A stretch of 64,000 nt of DNA from Streptomyces himalayensis subsp. himalayensis (GCF_013778455.1 NZ_JACEHE010000003.1:124001-188000), one strand, 5' to 3'. Positions 8,541-18,244 are shown, counted from the stretch's first letter. Made by a program: numbers and translations. The notes: generated from the letters alone by a model not told the origin.

Positions 8541-11257
8541 GACGGAATCCGATCCCCGACGAGCGCCAGGTTCTGGATCGCCGCCAGCGCCCACTGTGCC
8601 GAGGAGTTGGTGGAGATCCAGGGAATCTCCTCGGTGGTACGCAGGACCGCCGGGGTCTTGATCGTGACCGGGGACCAGTCGTTGGAGGGGAAGTAGGTGT
8701 CGCTGCCGGTGAAGAACTCGTTCCACGCGCGCGTGGCCAGCGTCGCGTCGTCCTTGTGGAACGCCGCGTACGCCGTGATACGCGAGTGCGCGGCGGGCAG
8801 CGCCGACTTCCAGGTGGAGCCGGTCAGTTGCTTCTGCTGGGCGGCGGTGGCGTTGTAGTACTGCGCGTAGTTCAGCCAGGCGGTGCGGAACTCGGGTTCC
8901 TCGTCGCCCAGCAGCGACACGATCTCGCTGTTGGTCTCGACGAGTCCGAAGACGGCGCTCAGATGGGAAACGTTGACGGCCGTGTCCGTCGTGATCGCGA
9001 ACTTGCCCGTGTCGGCGTCCAGGAGTCCTGTACCGGTGAAGAATCCGTTGGGCTGGGCGGCGATCGTCCGCAGGGAGTTGACGAGCTTGGTCTTCGCCTT
9101 CTCGGCGCCCGGCCCGTTCCTCTCCCACTCGGTGAGCCAGGCCGCCGACAGCCCGCCCCAGTCGGTGCCGAAGCCGACCGAAAGGGAGTGCCGGTCGCCG
9201 GGCGTGTAGCCGTCCGTGCGGACCTTGCGCTGCGGGTCGACCTCCAGGAACGTCAGCTCCACGTCGCCGAGTTCGCGCAGCAGGTCGCCGGTGCGTTCGT
9301 CGCCGGTGAGGAAGTAGTAGAAGCGGCGGTTGGCGGCCGTGGAGATACGGACCTGCTTGGCGCTGTCCGCGTAGTGCTGCACGCCGTGCCGGGTGCCGAG
9401 GCCCGCCCATTTTCCGAGGTGGTAGACGTCGACCTCGCCGGTGTGCCGGGTCAGAGCCTCGGCGAACCGGAACACCTCGGCGGAGCCGGTGCGCAGGAAG
9501 TGGTACCAGATCCACAAGTCGGTACCGAGCTCGGAGTTGTCCCAGGCGTAGCCGCCGACGTCGTAGCGCCAGACGTGCCGGTCGTTGTCGTAGGTGTGCT
9601 GGACGTCGCCGTAGTCCAGGAAGCCGTACCAGCGGTGCTGCTCGCGCTGGTCGACGTAGTAGGCGAAGAGGTCGTCGAGGTGGTCCTCGATGGTGGCGCG
9701 CGCCTTGCTCGAGCGGTCGACGGGCGCCCAGTCGCCGAACACGCCTGCCAAGTGCAGTCGTTCAGGCGCGGCGGTCAGCAGCGGCGGGGTCGCGGTGGCG
9801 GCGGCCTGTGCGGCGAGGACGGCCGCGCTGGGGGTCTTCTCCGCCGCCCAGAAGGTCAGTTCGCTGGTGCGGGCGATGCCGTACGGGGTACCGAAGCCCG
9901 GCTCGTAGTCCTCGTACGTGATCTCCAAGCCCTCGAGTTGCTTGTCGTACGTGTCCTGGCCCAGGCCGTCGTGGTAGAAGCGGAGGTCGAGCGGGGGCGC
10001 CTCGGGTGAGTAGAGCCATACGGTCGTCTCGGCGGCGTCTCCCGCGGCACCCCGCACGTCCAGCTGGGTGGGGTGACGCTGCCAGAAGTCCCTGAGGCCG
10101 AAGGAGAGTCCGCCGCTCGCGCCGCCGACGTATCCGAAGCCCCCGGCGCGCCGCCCGGCCGCGGCCTGGATCCAGCCGTGGCCCGCCTTGGTGCGCTTGC
10201 GCACGAGGTAGCCGTCCGCGGTCGGCTGGGTGAGAGTGAAGTCGCCCCACTGCGGGATGTAGGCGAGGCGGCTGGAGACCCGGGTGTCCCAGGTCGAGGT
10301 GTCGGGGAGCTTCTCGCCGGCGATCTGGGCGTTCCGGACCGCCTGCCCTGGGTCGCGGCGCAGTCCGGTGATGCCCTGGACGGCCTCGCTGAACAGGCCT
10401 CCGTCCGAGTCGGCGAACCGGATGTGCCGGTCGTACGGCTGGTCGCTCAGCGGCACGGTGAAGCGGACGCCGAGCCCGCGCAGGAAGTCGCCGTCGTCGG
10501 AGCCGGGCTCCTGCTTGCCGTCCCAGACGAAGGTGTGGGTCAGGCGGAAAGATTCTGCGCCGGCGAAGAAGGCGAAACGGAGCACGAAGGGCAGCAGGTC
10601 GCGGCTGCCGTGGCGGTGGCGGCCCTCGACCCGGATCACCGCCCGTACCGGGCCGTCCTGCTCCACGGCGATCTTCTCGATCCGGCCGGTGAACGTCTCG
10701 GCCGCGCTCCCCTCGCGCACGGACTTCTGCCGCAGGAGCACGAGTCGACCGTCCCGGGCGGTCTCGGAGCTCCCGCGCCGGATGCTGCGGATGACCGTGT
10801 CGGAGCCCTTGGCGCCGAAGACGGCGGTGATGACACCGGTCGACACCTCGACGCGGCCGGCGTTGCTGGTGACGGTGACCCGCTGCTCCGGGGCGGCAGG
10901 CGTGCCCGCGGTGAGCCGGTACGCAGAGGCCTTCGGCGCGCCCGGCGCGATCGCGTGTGCGGTCCACTTGACCGACCCGTCGGGCCACTGGCCGGTGACC
11001 CAGGTCTGGAGGGGCACATCGTCACCGGCGGCGGTCGTCAGCCGGAAACTCTGGTCCGGCCGGTACGTGCCGCGCTTCCACGGCACCCCCCAGGTGGCGC
11101 CTGCGTGGACGCCGGGGGCCGAGCCCTCCAGCCAGTGGAGCTCGGTGTCGTCGCCGTCCGCCGCGGCGGCGGTGCGGGACAGGGCCCAGGAGAACTGGGC
11201 GGCGGCGGCCGCGGCTGCGGCGCCCTTGATGACGGTGCGTCGGTCGACGCCGGACAC
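8537..11257 (-). CDS. Secreted exo-rhamnogalacturonan lyase-like protein (PcRGLX/YetA-like, PL26 type)
   Basis: This large exported protein of about 906 residues has a twin-arginine-like signal (DRRTVIKGAAAAAAAAQFS) and family-typical motifs such as PWKRGTYRP, WPDGSVKWTAHA and GGLSFGLRDFWQRHPTQLD. PcRGLX releases disaccharides from rhamnogalacturonan ends by beta-elimination. I place the start at the GTG at 11257, because GGAGG lies six bases before it; an ATG 36 bases further upstream lacks such a site and would read through the operator. The stop overlaps the esterase ATG. It is the first gene of the operon. Confidence 0.85.
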   Translation of the reverse strand: MSGVDRRTVIKGAAAAAAAAQFSWALSRTAAAADGDDTELHWLEGSAPGVHAGATWGVPWKRGTYRPDQSFRLTTAAGDDVPLQTWVTGQWPDGSVKWTAHAIAPGAPKASAYRLTAGTPAAPEQRVTVTSNAGRVEVSTGVITAVFGAKGSDTVIRSIRRGSSETARDGRLVLLRQKSVREGSAAETFTGRIEKIAVEQDGPVRAVIRVEGRHRHGSRDLLPFVLRFAFFAGAESFRLTHTFVWDGKQEPGSDDGDFLRGLGVRFTVPLSDQPYDRHIRFADSDGGLFSEAVQGITGLRRDPGQAVRNAQIAGEKLPDTSTWDTRVSSRLAYIPQWGDFTLTQPTADGYLVRKRTKAGHGWIQAAAGRRAGGFGYVGGASGGLSFGLRDFWQRHPTQLDVRGAAGDAAETTVWLYSPEAPPLDLRFYHDGLGQDTYDKQLEGLEITYEDYEPGFGTPYGIARTSELTFWAAEKTPSAAVLAAQAAATATPPLLTAAPERLHLAGVFGDWAPVDRSSKARATIEDHLDDLFAYYVDQREQHRWYGFLDYGDVQHTYDNDRHVWRYDVGGYAWDNSELGTDLWIWYHFLRTGSAEVFRFAEALTRHTGEVDVYHLGKWAGLGTRHGVQHYADSAKQVRISTAANRRFYYFLTGDERTGDLLRELGDVELTFLEVDPQRKVRTDGYTPGDRHSLSVGFGTDWGGLSAAWLTEWERNGPGAEKAKTKLVNSLRTIAAQPNGFFTGTGLLDADTGKFAITTDTAVNVSHLSAVFGLVETNSEIVSLLGDEEPEFRTAWLNYAQYYNATAAQQKQLTGSTWKSALPAAHSRITAYAAFHKDDATLATRAWNEFFTGSDTYFPSNDWSPVTIKTPAVLRTTEEIPWISTNSSAQWALAAIQNLALVGDRIPS

Positions 11258-11277
11258 GGTGACCTCCGAAGGCCCTA

Positions 11278-11289
11278 GAAAGCGCTTGC
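11278..11289. promoter_or_regulatory. LacI/cre-like operator of the rhamnogalacturonan operon
   Basis: The site GAAAGCGCTTGC is a near-perfect palindrome around a central GCGC (one mismatched pair), the pattern bound by LacI-family sugar repressors. It lies about 20 bases upstream of the first lyase start, a place where binding would block transcription or initiation. No LacI-type regulator lies in the window, so the partner is inferred. Confidence 0.55.
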
Positions 11290-11580
11290 ACAACTACGGA
11301 GTTCACTGTGTCCCCACCTTCCCCTCACTGTCGACGCTCTGGCCACCCCTGCCACAAGACCGCAATACAGTGATCATGAACGCGCAAGTCTCGCGCGCGG
11401 ACACACCGAAGTCCGGACCCGGGGATCGGGGTCCGGCCTTCCTACCGGCCGACATGACCGACACCCACACGCCGTCGTCGCCGTCGCGCTTCGCCGCCGG
11501 CCCACGGCGCGCCAGGCAACTCGGTGAAGCGGATACCGAAAGGATTGCGGCCCCTCAGCAGACGGTGACGGGCGTCAGGG
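11290..11580. other. Intergenic region upstream of the pectin operon
   Basis: This stretch separates the head of the pectin operon (read leftward) from the end of the MFS gene. It must hold the pectin operon promoter, but I see no clear -35/-10 pair or terminator, and no small ORF with a convincing ribosome site. Confidence 0.4.
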
Positions 11581-13050
11581 TCACGTCGCCTCCTCGGGGG
11601 CGGAGACAGCACAGGCGCGCTTCGCCGACACGGGTGCCGACGGACGGCGTGGTGTGGCGCCCCGGCGCAGCAGTGACAGCACCAGAGCCACGGCGAGCAG
11701 GCCGGCAGAGACGCACGAAGCCAGCGCGTACGCGGCCCGAGGATCACTGCCGCCCGGCGACCCGGAAGCCGCGTGCAAGTAGACCGCTGAGACGGCGCTC
11801 ACGCAGACGGCCGCCGCGATGCGCTGGGCCATCTGCAGGATGCCGCCGCCCACTCCGGCAGCCTCTGCCGGAGCATGCTGAAGCACCTGGGTCTGATTGG
11901 GCGAGACGCTGAGCCCTCCGGCGGCGCCGGCCACCAACTGCGTTCCGGCGAGCGCCATCGGCAGCCCCGCCATCGGCACGGAGAGCGCGACCGCCGCCCC
12001 GGCCAGGGTGGCCCCGATTCCCAGCACGAGGCCGACGGTCACTGTGCGGGGTCCGATCCGCCGTACAAGACGCCAGGCGAGTGCCGAGGAGATGCCCATC
12101 GCGACCGCCGAGGGGAGCGCGACTGCCGCCGTGAGCAGGGCGGACAGCCCGAGTCCGTCCTGCAGAAAGACGGTGAGCAGGAGGGACGCGGCCAGTGAGG
12201 AGCCGAACTGGGCCATGGCGACAGCCGTGCCCAGCACATACTGCTTCGAAGACGTCAGCGCCGGATGTACCAGCGGCTGCCGGCCCCTTCGAACACGCAG
12301 GCGTTGGTGCACGGTGAAGACGGCTGCCAGTGCGCACAGCATGGCTCCCCACAGGAGTGCCTCTTCCCCACTGTTCGGGGTGGCTATGAAGGGCACCATC
12401 AGCGTCAGCGTGCATCCGCAGGCCAGGCTGAGGCCGAGGACGTCCAGCCGGGAGTTCTGGGCGGTGCGCCGGGGCGGTGGCAGCCAGCGGGCGGCAAGGG
12501 CCAGGGTGATCACCGCGCACGGTGCGCTCAGCAGGAGGCAGCACCGCCAGCCCGTCTGAGGGCCGAGTCCGGCGACGAGCGCACCGCCGAGTGGCGGGCC
12601 GAGTGCCGTGGCCACGCCGGCTGTGACCGCGTAGAGGCCCAATGCACGGCCGCGGTCCGGACCGTGGAAGACGTCCTGAATGGTGCCGATCACCTGGGAG
12701 TTGACGAGCCCCGCCGCGGCACCCTGCACCAGGCGCGCGCCGATCAGGGTCCCCGGCCCTCCGCCGGTCGCCGCCACCAGCCCGGCCAGGAGGAAGACGG
12801 ACACCCCGGCGATGAAGAGATGTTTGCGTCCGTGCACATCACCGAGACTGCCACCGGGAACGAGGGCCAGGCCGAAGGCCAGTGAGTACCCGGCCACGAT
12901 CCACTGGACATCTGCCGCAGACGCCTCGAGCGATTGACGCATGCTCGGAACGGCGATGTTCAGGACCGCCTGGTCCAGCAGGGTCGTGGCGCCCGCGGCC
13001 ATACACACCAACAGCACACGCCGCGCGGCACGATCTTCTCCCGGGAGCAT
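11581..13050 (-). CDS. MFS drug-efflux-type transporter (DHA2, 14 TM)
   Basis: This 489-residue membrane protein has about 14 hydrophobic segments and the DHA2 hallmarks: TTLLDQAVLNIAVPSM in TM1 and WIVAGYSLAFGLALVPGGSLGDVHGRKHLFI (motif A, about 50-80, RK pair). The C-terminal tail is polar. It starts immediately after the stop of the LLM monooxygenase gene with no gap, so it belongs to the long organosulfur operon as its last gene. It may export a product or toxic by-product of that pathway; a plain drug pump cannot be excluded. Confidence 0.85.
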   Translation of the reverse strand: MLPGEDRAARRVLLVCMAAGATTLLDQAVLNIAVPSMRQSLEASAADVQWIVAGYSLAFGLALVPGGSLGDVHGRKHLFIAGVSVFLLAGLVAATGGGPGTLIGARLVQGAAAGLVNSQVIGTIQDVFHGPDRGRALGLYAVTAGVATALGPPLGGALVAGLGPQTGWRCCLLLSAPCAVITLALAARWLPPPRRTAQNSRLDVLGLSLACGCTLTLMVPFIATPNSGEEALLWGAMLCALAAVFTVHQRLRVRRGRQPLVHPALTSSKQYVLGTAVAMAQFGSSLAASLLLTVFLQDGLGLSALLTAAVALPSAVAMGISSALAWRLVRRIGPRTVTVGLVLGIGATLAGAAVALSVPMAGLPMALAGTQLVAGAAGGLSVSPNQTQVLQHAPAEAAGVGGGILQMAQRIAAAVCVSAVSAVYLHAASGSPGGSDPRAAYALASCVSAGLLAVALVLSLLRRGATPRRPSAPVSAKRACAVSAPEEAT

Positions 13051-14406
13051 TCACACGCGCCCGGCCGGCCGCGGAAGGCCCAGGTGTTCTCGCAGCGTGG
13101 TGCCCGTGTAGTGCGTGCCGAACAGGCCGCGGCGGCGCAGTTCGGGCACCACCAGCTCGGCGAAGTCGGCCAGGGTGCCCGGCAGATACGGGAAGATCAC
13201 GTTGAAGCCGTCCGCGGCGCGGCCGTGGAACCACTCCTCGATGTGGTCGGCGATCTGCTGCGGGGTGCCGGTGATGGTGCGGTCGTCGTCGGCGACGCGC
13301 CGGACGAGGTCGCGGATGGTGAGGTTGTCGCGGCGGGCGTCTTCGTAGATCTGCTGCTGCGCGGTGTGCGACTGATTGGAGACCGGGAGTTCAGGCAGGG
13401 GCCCGTCCAGGGGGTAGGAGCTGAGGTCGAAGCCGCCGAGCCAGTACGAGAGGTCGGCCAGGGCGACCTGCGGGGGCAGGAGTTCGGTGAGCCGGGCCAG
13501 TTTGTCGCGGGCCTCGGACTCGGTGGGGGCGGTGACGACGGACAGACCCGGAAGCACCTTGAGGTGGTCCGGGTCGCGGCCGTGGGCCGCGGCGCGTTCC
13601 TTGATCTCGGCGTAGAACTCCTGTGCCCGGGTCAGGTCCCTGATGCCTGAGAAGATCACGTCGGCGATGCGGGAGGCGAGGTTCTTGCCCGCCTCGGAGG
13701 CGCCGGCCTGCACGATGACGGGGTGTCCCTGCGGGGGCCGGGCGATGTTGAGGGGTCCGGCGACCTTCAGATGTTTGCCCTCGTGGTTCAGCGCGTGCAG
13801 CTTGGCGGGGTCGAAGTAGACGCCGCTCGCCTGGTCGTGGCGGAACGCGTCGTCCTCGAAGGAGTCCCACAGCCCTGTCACCACGTCGTAGAACTCTTCG
13901 GCGCGGTCGTAACGGGTGGCGTGGTCGAGGTGGGCGTCGAGGCCGAAGTTCTGGGCCTCTCCGTCGTTGAGGGAGGTCACCACGTTCCAGCCGGCCCGTC
14001 CACCGGAGATGTGGTCGATCGAGGCGAAGGTACGCGCCACATGGTACGGCTCGTTGTAGCTGGTCGACGCGGTGGCGATCAGGCCGATCCGGGAGGTTCC
14101 GGCGGCGAGTGCGGCCAGCAGGGTCGTCGGTTCGAAGGAGTCGTTGACCACGCTGACCCTGCTGAGGACGTCCTCGTTCGCGAACGGCACACCGACGAGG
14201 TCGGCGAGGAACACCGCGTCGAAGGCGGCGTCTTCCGCGATCCGGGCGTACGAGAGGACCTCCTGGATGTTGATGCCCGCGTCCGGGGCGGTGTCCGGGT
14301 GCCGCCAGGCGGCCAGGTACTCCCCCGGCGGCTTGAGGAAGGCGTTGAGGTGGAGTTGGTCGGTACGGCTTTGGTCGGTACGGCTTCGGTCGCTGCGGCG
14401 GCTCAT
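13051..14406 (-). CDS. LLM flavin-dependent monooxygenase (NtaA/SnaA/DszA group)
   Basis: This 451-residue luciferase-like enzyme of the FMNH2-dependent two-component type has an N-terminal strand LHLNAFLKPPGEYLAAWRHP, an active-site region RIGLIATASTSYNEPYHVAR (about 108-127), FASIDHISGGRAGWNVVTS (about 128-146) and the C-terminal GTTLREHLGLPRPA tail of the group. Members oxidise C-S or C-N bonds (dibenzothiophene sulfone, dimethyl sulfide, nitrilotriacetate). It overlaps the next LLM gene by four bases. It has no flavin reductase in its own operon; the nearest is at 55710-56237. The substrate is unknown. Confidence 0.9.
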   Translation of the reverse strand: MSRRSDRSRTDQSRTDQLHLNAFLKPPGEYLAAWRHPDTAPDAGINIQEVLSYARIAEDAAFDAVFLADLVGVPFANEDVLSRVSVVNDSFEPTTLLAALAAGTSRIGLIATASTSYNEPYHVARTFASIDHISGGRAGWNVVTSLNDGEAQNFGLDAHLDHATRYDRAEEFYDVVTGLWDSFEDDAFRHDQASGVYFDPAKLHALNHEGKHLKVAGPLNIARPPQGHPVIVQAGASEAGKNLASRIADVIFSGIRDLTRAQEFYAEIKERAAAHGRDPDHLKVLPGLSVVTAPTESEARDKLARLTELLPPQVALADLSYWLGGFDLSSYPLDGPLPELPVSNQSHTAQQQIYEDARRDNLTIRDLVRRVADDDRTITGTPQQIADHIEEWFHGRAADGFNVIFPYLPGTLADFAELVVPELRRRGLFGTHYTGTTLREHLGLPRPAGRV

Positions 14407-15773
14407 CGTCCGGCCTCCTGGAGCTGTCGTGCGGGGGCGGCGGGGCGCGGCAGCCCGAGGTTCTCGCGCAGGGTGGTGCCCTCGTACTCGGTGGGGAACA
14501 GGCCACGCCGCTGGAGCAGCGGCACGACGTGGTCCACGAAGTCCTCGGCACTGCCGGGCAGATAGGGGAAGGAGACGTTGAAGCCGTCCGCCGCACGCGC
14601 GTGGAACCAGGTCTCGATGTGGTCGGCGATCTGCTCGGGCGTACCGGAGACGGCGGGCCCCGCGGCGAAACGGTGCGCGAGCTGGCGTATCGTCAACTTC
14701 TCGTCGTGGGCCAGCTTCAGGAGCAGATCGCGGCGCGACTTGCTGCGGTTGGTGTCGGGGATGTCCGGCAACGGACCGTCCACCGGGTAGTCGGTCAGGT
14801 CGATATCGCCGATGTTGTCCTGGACCAGGCGCCGTGCGACGTCATCGTGGATGAGGTCCTGCAGCTCGCCGAGCCGCTGCCTCGCCTCCCCCTCGGTGGC
14901 CGCGACGAGCGGGCTGAGGCCCGGCCAGACCAGGACATGGGCGGGGTCCCGGCCGTGGGCGGCGGCGCGTGCTTTGACATCGGCGTAGAAGGCCTGCGCG
15001 GCGCCCAGTTCGTGCTGCGTCGTGAACAGGACCTCCCCGTGCCGGGCGGCGAATTCCTTCCCCGTCTCGGAGGATCCGGCCTGGAAGACCACCGGGTGGC
15101 CCTGGGGCGGGCGAGAGATGTTCAGGGGCCCTCGTACGGTGAAGTGCTCGCCGCGATGGTGCGGTGTGCGCAGCCCGGCCGGGTCGTAGTAGCGGCCGGC
15201 CTCCTTGTCCCGTACGACGGCGTCGTCGTCGAAGCTGTCCCAGAGTGCCTTCACGACCTGCACGAACTCGTCGGCGCGACGGTAGCGCAGTTCGTGTTCG
15301 AGGTGGTTGTCGCGGCCGAAGTTCGCCGCCTCCAGTGGTACGACGGACGTGACGACGTTCCAGCCCGCGCGACCGCCGGAGATGTGGTCGAGGGAGGCGA
15401 ACTTGCGGGCAGTGTGGAAAGGATGGTTGTAGGTGGTCGTCGCCGTCGCCGCCAGCCCGATGTGTTCGGTCACCAGGGACAGCGCGGCCAGCAGCGTCAG
15501 CGGTTCGAAGTGCTCGGCACGGCCTGTGCGGGACAGGGAGTCGAGCTGGTGCCCCCAGATGGCGACGACGTCGGCGACGAACAGCGCGTCGAACCGGCCG
15601 CGTTCGAGGGCACGGGCGAGGTCGGCGTGGAAGGGGAAGTCGAGCTGTCCGTCGGGGCGCGCGTCCGGGTGCCGCCAGCCGGCGATGTGGCCACCAGAGC
15701 CGTGCACAAGGGCTCCCAGGGTGAGTCGGCGAGGGCGTGCGGTCTGTGTGGTCCATGTGGTCCGTGTGTTCAT
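14403..15773 (-). CDS. LLM flavin-dependent monooxygenase (NtaA/DmoA group)
   Basis: This is a 456-residue paralogue of the following gene. Motifs include LTLGALVHGSGGHIAGWRHP at the N-terminus, IGLAATATTTYNHPFHTARK (about 112-131) and SLDHISGGRAGWNVVTSVVP, with the tail TTLRENLGLPRPA. It lies 13 bases after the ABC ATPase gene and overlaps the next LLM start by four bases, so the importer and the two oxygenases are one unit. Two related oxygenases in tandem may act on successive steps or on related sulfur compounds; this is inference. Confidence 0.9.
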   Translation of the reverse strand: MNTRTTWTTQTARPRRLTLGALVHGSGGHIAGWRHPDARPDGQLDFPFHADLARALERGRFDALFVADVVAIWGHQLDSLSRTGRAEHFEPLTLLAALSLVTEHIGLAATATTTYNHPFHTARKFASLDHISGGRAGWNVVTSVVPLEAANFGRDNHLEHELRYRRADEFVQVVKALWDSFDDDAVVRDKEAGRYYDPAGLRTPHHRGEHFTVRGPLNISRPPQGHPVVFQAGSSETGKEFAARHGEVLFTTQHELGAAQAFYADVKARAAAHGRDPAHVLVWPGLSPLVAATEGEARQRLGELQDLIHDDVARRLVQDNIGDIDLTDYPVDGPLPDIPDTNRSKSRRDLLLKLAHDEKLTIRQLAHRFAAGPAVSGTPEQIADHIETWFHARAADGFNVSFPYLPGSAEDFVDHVVPLLQRRGLFPTEYEGTTLRENLGLPRPAAPARQLQEAGR

Positions 15774-15786
15774 GTGAGCCTCCCGG

Positions 15787-16584
15787 TCATGCGGGCAGCC
15801 GGGGTACGGCGGCCAGCAAGCGGCGTGTGTACGGGTGTCGGGGGTCGGCCAGGACGGATGCGGCCGGGCCCTGTTCGACGGCCCGGCCGTCCTTCATCAC
15901 CAGCACGTCGGTACACAGGTGCCGTACGACACCGATGTCGTGCGAGACGAGCAGCAGCGTCAGGCCGTACGCCTCGGCGAGGTCGTTCAGGAGCGCGAGG
16001 ATCTGGGCGCGCACCGACACGTCGAGGGCGCTGAGCGGTTCGTCGCCGACGAGGACCTTCGGGCCGGGGGCGAGCGCCCGTGCGATGGCGATGCGCTGCC
16101 GCTGCCCGCCGGAGAACTCGTGCGGATACCGGCCGCGCACGGACGGGTCCAGGCCGACGGCGCGCAGCAGTTCGTCCACCCGGTCGTCGTGGCCGCCGGG
16201 CAGCCGCAGGCACTCCAGCGGCTCGGCGACGATGTCGCGGACGGTGGTGCGCGGATCGAGGGAACCCATCGGGTCCTGCAGCACCACCTGGACCTCGCGC
16301 CGGAACCACGTCAGCCGGCGGGGCGCACCCGGCCGTATCTCCCGGCCTCGGTAATGCACCGTTCCGGAGTCGGGCCGGTCCAGTGCGAGCAGGAGCCGGG
16401 CGAGCGTGGACTTCCCGGAGCCGGACTCCCCTACGATCCCGAGGCTGTTGCCTTCCCTGAGTTCCAGGGAGACATCCCGTACGGCGTGGCGGAGGGCGGC
16501 CGGTGCGAACAGCGAAGTGCGCGGCAGCCGGAAGCTCCGGCTGAGTCCTGTCGCCCTGAGGAGCGGCGTGACGTCTTCTGTCAT
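15787..16584 (-). CDS. ABC transporter ATP-binding protein (DppF-like)
   Basis: This 265-residue ATPase of dipeptide/oligopeptide importers has Walker A GESGSGKSTL (about 53-62), signature FSGGQRQRIAIARAL (about 158-172) and Walker B VLVGDEPLSALD. The C-terminal section PAASVLADPRHPYTRRLLAAVP is the typical Opp/Dpp extension. It overlaps the sister ATPase gene by four bases. It powers the importer encoded just upstream; the substrate is probably a sulfur compound, given the flanking oxygenases. Confidence 0.93.
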   Translation of the reverse strand: MTEDVTPLLRATGLSRSFRLPRTSLFAPAALRHAVRDVSLELREGNSLGIVGESGSGKSTLARLLLALDRPDSGTVHYRGREIRPGAPRRLTWFRREVQVVLQDPMGSLDPRTTVRDIVAEPLECLRLPGGHDDRVDELLRAVGLDPSVRGRYPHEFSGGQRQRIAIARALAPGPKVLVGDEPLSALDVSVRAQILALLNDLAEAYGLTLLLVSHDIGVVRHLCTDVLVMKDGRAVEQGPAASVLADPRHPYTRRLLAAVPRLPA

Positions 16585-17375
16585 CGGGCGACCTCCGGAG
16601 TGTCCCAGCCCGTGGCTCGGGCGGCGTCCACAAGTCGCTGTGTGTACGAGTGCCGGGGACTGCGTACGAGGGTGTCGGTGGCGCCTTCCTCGACGAGCCG
16701 TCCGTCTTTGAGGACCGCCGCTCGCGGGCAGAGCTCGGCGACCACGGCGAGATCGTGGCTGATGAACAGCAGTGCGGTGCCGTGCTGTTGGACGAGGTCG
16801 TCCAGCAGCTTGAGCATGTCGGCCTGGACGGTGACGTCGAGGGCGGTGGTGGGTTCGTCGGCGATGAGCAGCGCCGGGCGGGTGGCGAGCGCCATGGCCA
16901 GGCCGACGCGCTGCCGTTGGCCGCCGGACAGTTGGTGCGGCCAGGAACGGACGACGAGCTCCGGATCGGGCAGTCCCACCTGTGCGGCGAGTTCGACGGC
17001 GGCGGCCGCGGCCCGGCGCCGGTTCAGCCCGCGGTGCAGACGCAAGGGCTCGGCGAGTTGCTTTCCGATGCGCATCAGCGGGTTGAGCGCGCTCATGGGC
17101 TCCTGGAAGACCATGGCCATGCGTTCGCCGCGCAGCCGGGACAGCTCCCGGTCGCCGAGGCCGAGCAGTTCCTCGCCTCCGAGCCGGATGCTGCCGGTGA
17201 CCTCGGCGCTGTCCGGCAGGAGCCCCATGACGGCGAGGGCGGTGAGCGACTTCCCCGAACCGGACTCCCCGATCAGCGCGAGCCGTTCACCGGGAGCCAG
17301 ATCCAGGCTGACCCCCTCGACCACGGCCGTACCGCCGATCCGCACACTCAGGTCGGTGATCTTCAGCAGGCTCAC
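16581..17375 (-). CDS. ABC transporter ATP-binding protein (DppD-like)
   Basis: This 264-residue partner ATPase has Walker A GESGSGKSLTAL (about 36-47), MVFQEPMSALNPLMRIG (Q-loop), signature LSGGQRQRVGLAMAL and Walker B LLIADEPTTALDVTVQ. Both ATPases of the family are needed because each importer uses a heterodimer. It overlaps both neighbours by four bases, in the canonical order permease, permease, ATPase, ATPase. The Dpp-type family call is secure; the ligand is not. Confidence 0.93.
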   Translation of the reverse strand: MSLLKITDLSVRIGGTAVVEGVSLDLAPGERLALIGESGSGKSLTALAVMGLLPDSAEVTGSIRLGGEELLGLGDRELSRLRGERMAMVFQEPMSALNPLMRIGKQLAEPLRLHRGLNRRRAAAAAVELAAQVGLPDPELVVRSWPHQLSGGQRQRVGLAMALATRPALLIADEPTTALDVTVQADMLKLLDDLVQQHGTALLFISHDLAVVAELCPRAAVLKDGRLVEEGATDTLVRSPRHSYTQRLVDAARATGWDTPEVAR

Positions 17376-18244
17376 GCTCCTGGCACCTCCTGCAACTCCC
17401 GCACCCGCAGGCGCGCGTCCGCGGCCTCGCGCAGACCGTCTCCGAGGAGGTTGAAGCCGAGGACGGAGCAGACGACGGCGAGGCCCGGCCAGATGACGAG
17501 GAGTGGGCGCGCGGTGATGTACGACTGCTGCTCGTGCAGCATGCGGCCCCAGGAGACCGCGGGCGGCGGGGTGCCGAACCCGAGATAGGACAGGGCGGCC
17601 TCGGCGAGCACCGCCACGGACAGCACGAGCGAAAGCTGCACGATGAGCGTCGGCGCGATGTTCGGCAACACGTGTCTGCGTACGGTGCGCCAGGTTCCCG
17701 ACCCCGCGGCGTGGGCGGCGAGGACGTAGTCGGTCCCCAGCACACGCCCGGCCTCCGCACGGGCGACCCGGGCGACATTGACGCCCGCTCCGACGCCGAT
17801 CGCGGTGACCGCGGTCCAGGTTGAGCCGCCGTACACCGCGGTGAGGATCATCGCGATCAGCAGGACGGGGAACGCGATCAGCACGTCCGTGAACTGGACG
17901 ACGGCGGCACCGATCCAGCGCGGCACGAGGACCGCCGCGAGCGCCAGGGCGAGCCCGACGACGGCCGCGATGGCCGCCGCGAGCAGGGCGGTCCGCAAGG
18001 TGCTGCGGGCTCCGGTGAGCAGCTGGCTGAGCTCGTCCCGGCCCAGGCGGTCCGTGCCGAGCACGTGGCCGCCGGAGAGCGGCAGGAGCCAGCTGTCCTG
18101 CGGGCGCGCTAGCGTGGGGTCGTACGGCGTCCAGACGAGGGAGACCAGGGCGGACAGCACGAGGACGCCGACGAGGACGGAGCCGGCGAAGCCGCTGCGG
18201 CTCTTGAGCAGTGCTCGCAGGACACGCGAGCTGGGGACACTCAT
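17372..18244 (-). CDS. ABC transporter permease (DppC-like)
   Basis: This 290-residue inner-membrane protein has about five to six membrane segments, the N-terminal periplasmic motif HVLGTDRLGRDELSQLLTGARSTL typical of DppC/OppC, and the EAA loop HAAGSGTWRTVRRHVLPNIAPTL. I start it at the ATG at 18244, overlapping the DppB-like stop; a longer open frame runs back inside that gene and is not real. It is coupled by overlaps to the permease and ATPase on either side. Confidence 0.92.
   Translation of the reverse strand: MSVPSSRVLRALLKSRSGFAGSVLVGVLVLSALVSLVWTPYDPTLARPQDSWLLPLSGGHVLGTDRLGRDELSQLLTGARSTLRTALLAAAIAAVVGLALALAAVLVPRWIGAAVVQFTDVLIAFPVLLIAMILTAVYGGSTWTAVTAIGVGAGVNVARVARAEAGRVLGTDYVLAAHAAGSGTWRTVRRHVLPNIAPTLIVQLSLVLSVAVLAEAALSYLGFGTPPPAVSWGRMLHEQQSYITARPLLVIWPGLAVVCSVLGFNLLGDGLREAADARLRVRELQEVPGA

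Noticed and set aside
8756..10009. Long + frames opposite the exo-lyase gene
   Set aside because: GC-bias shadows with no family features; the - strand frame is complete and well recognised.
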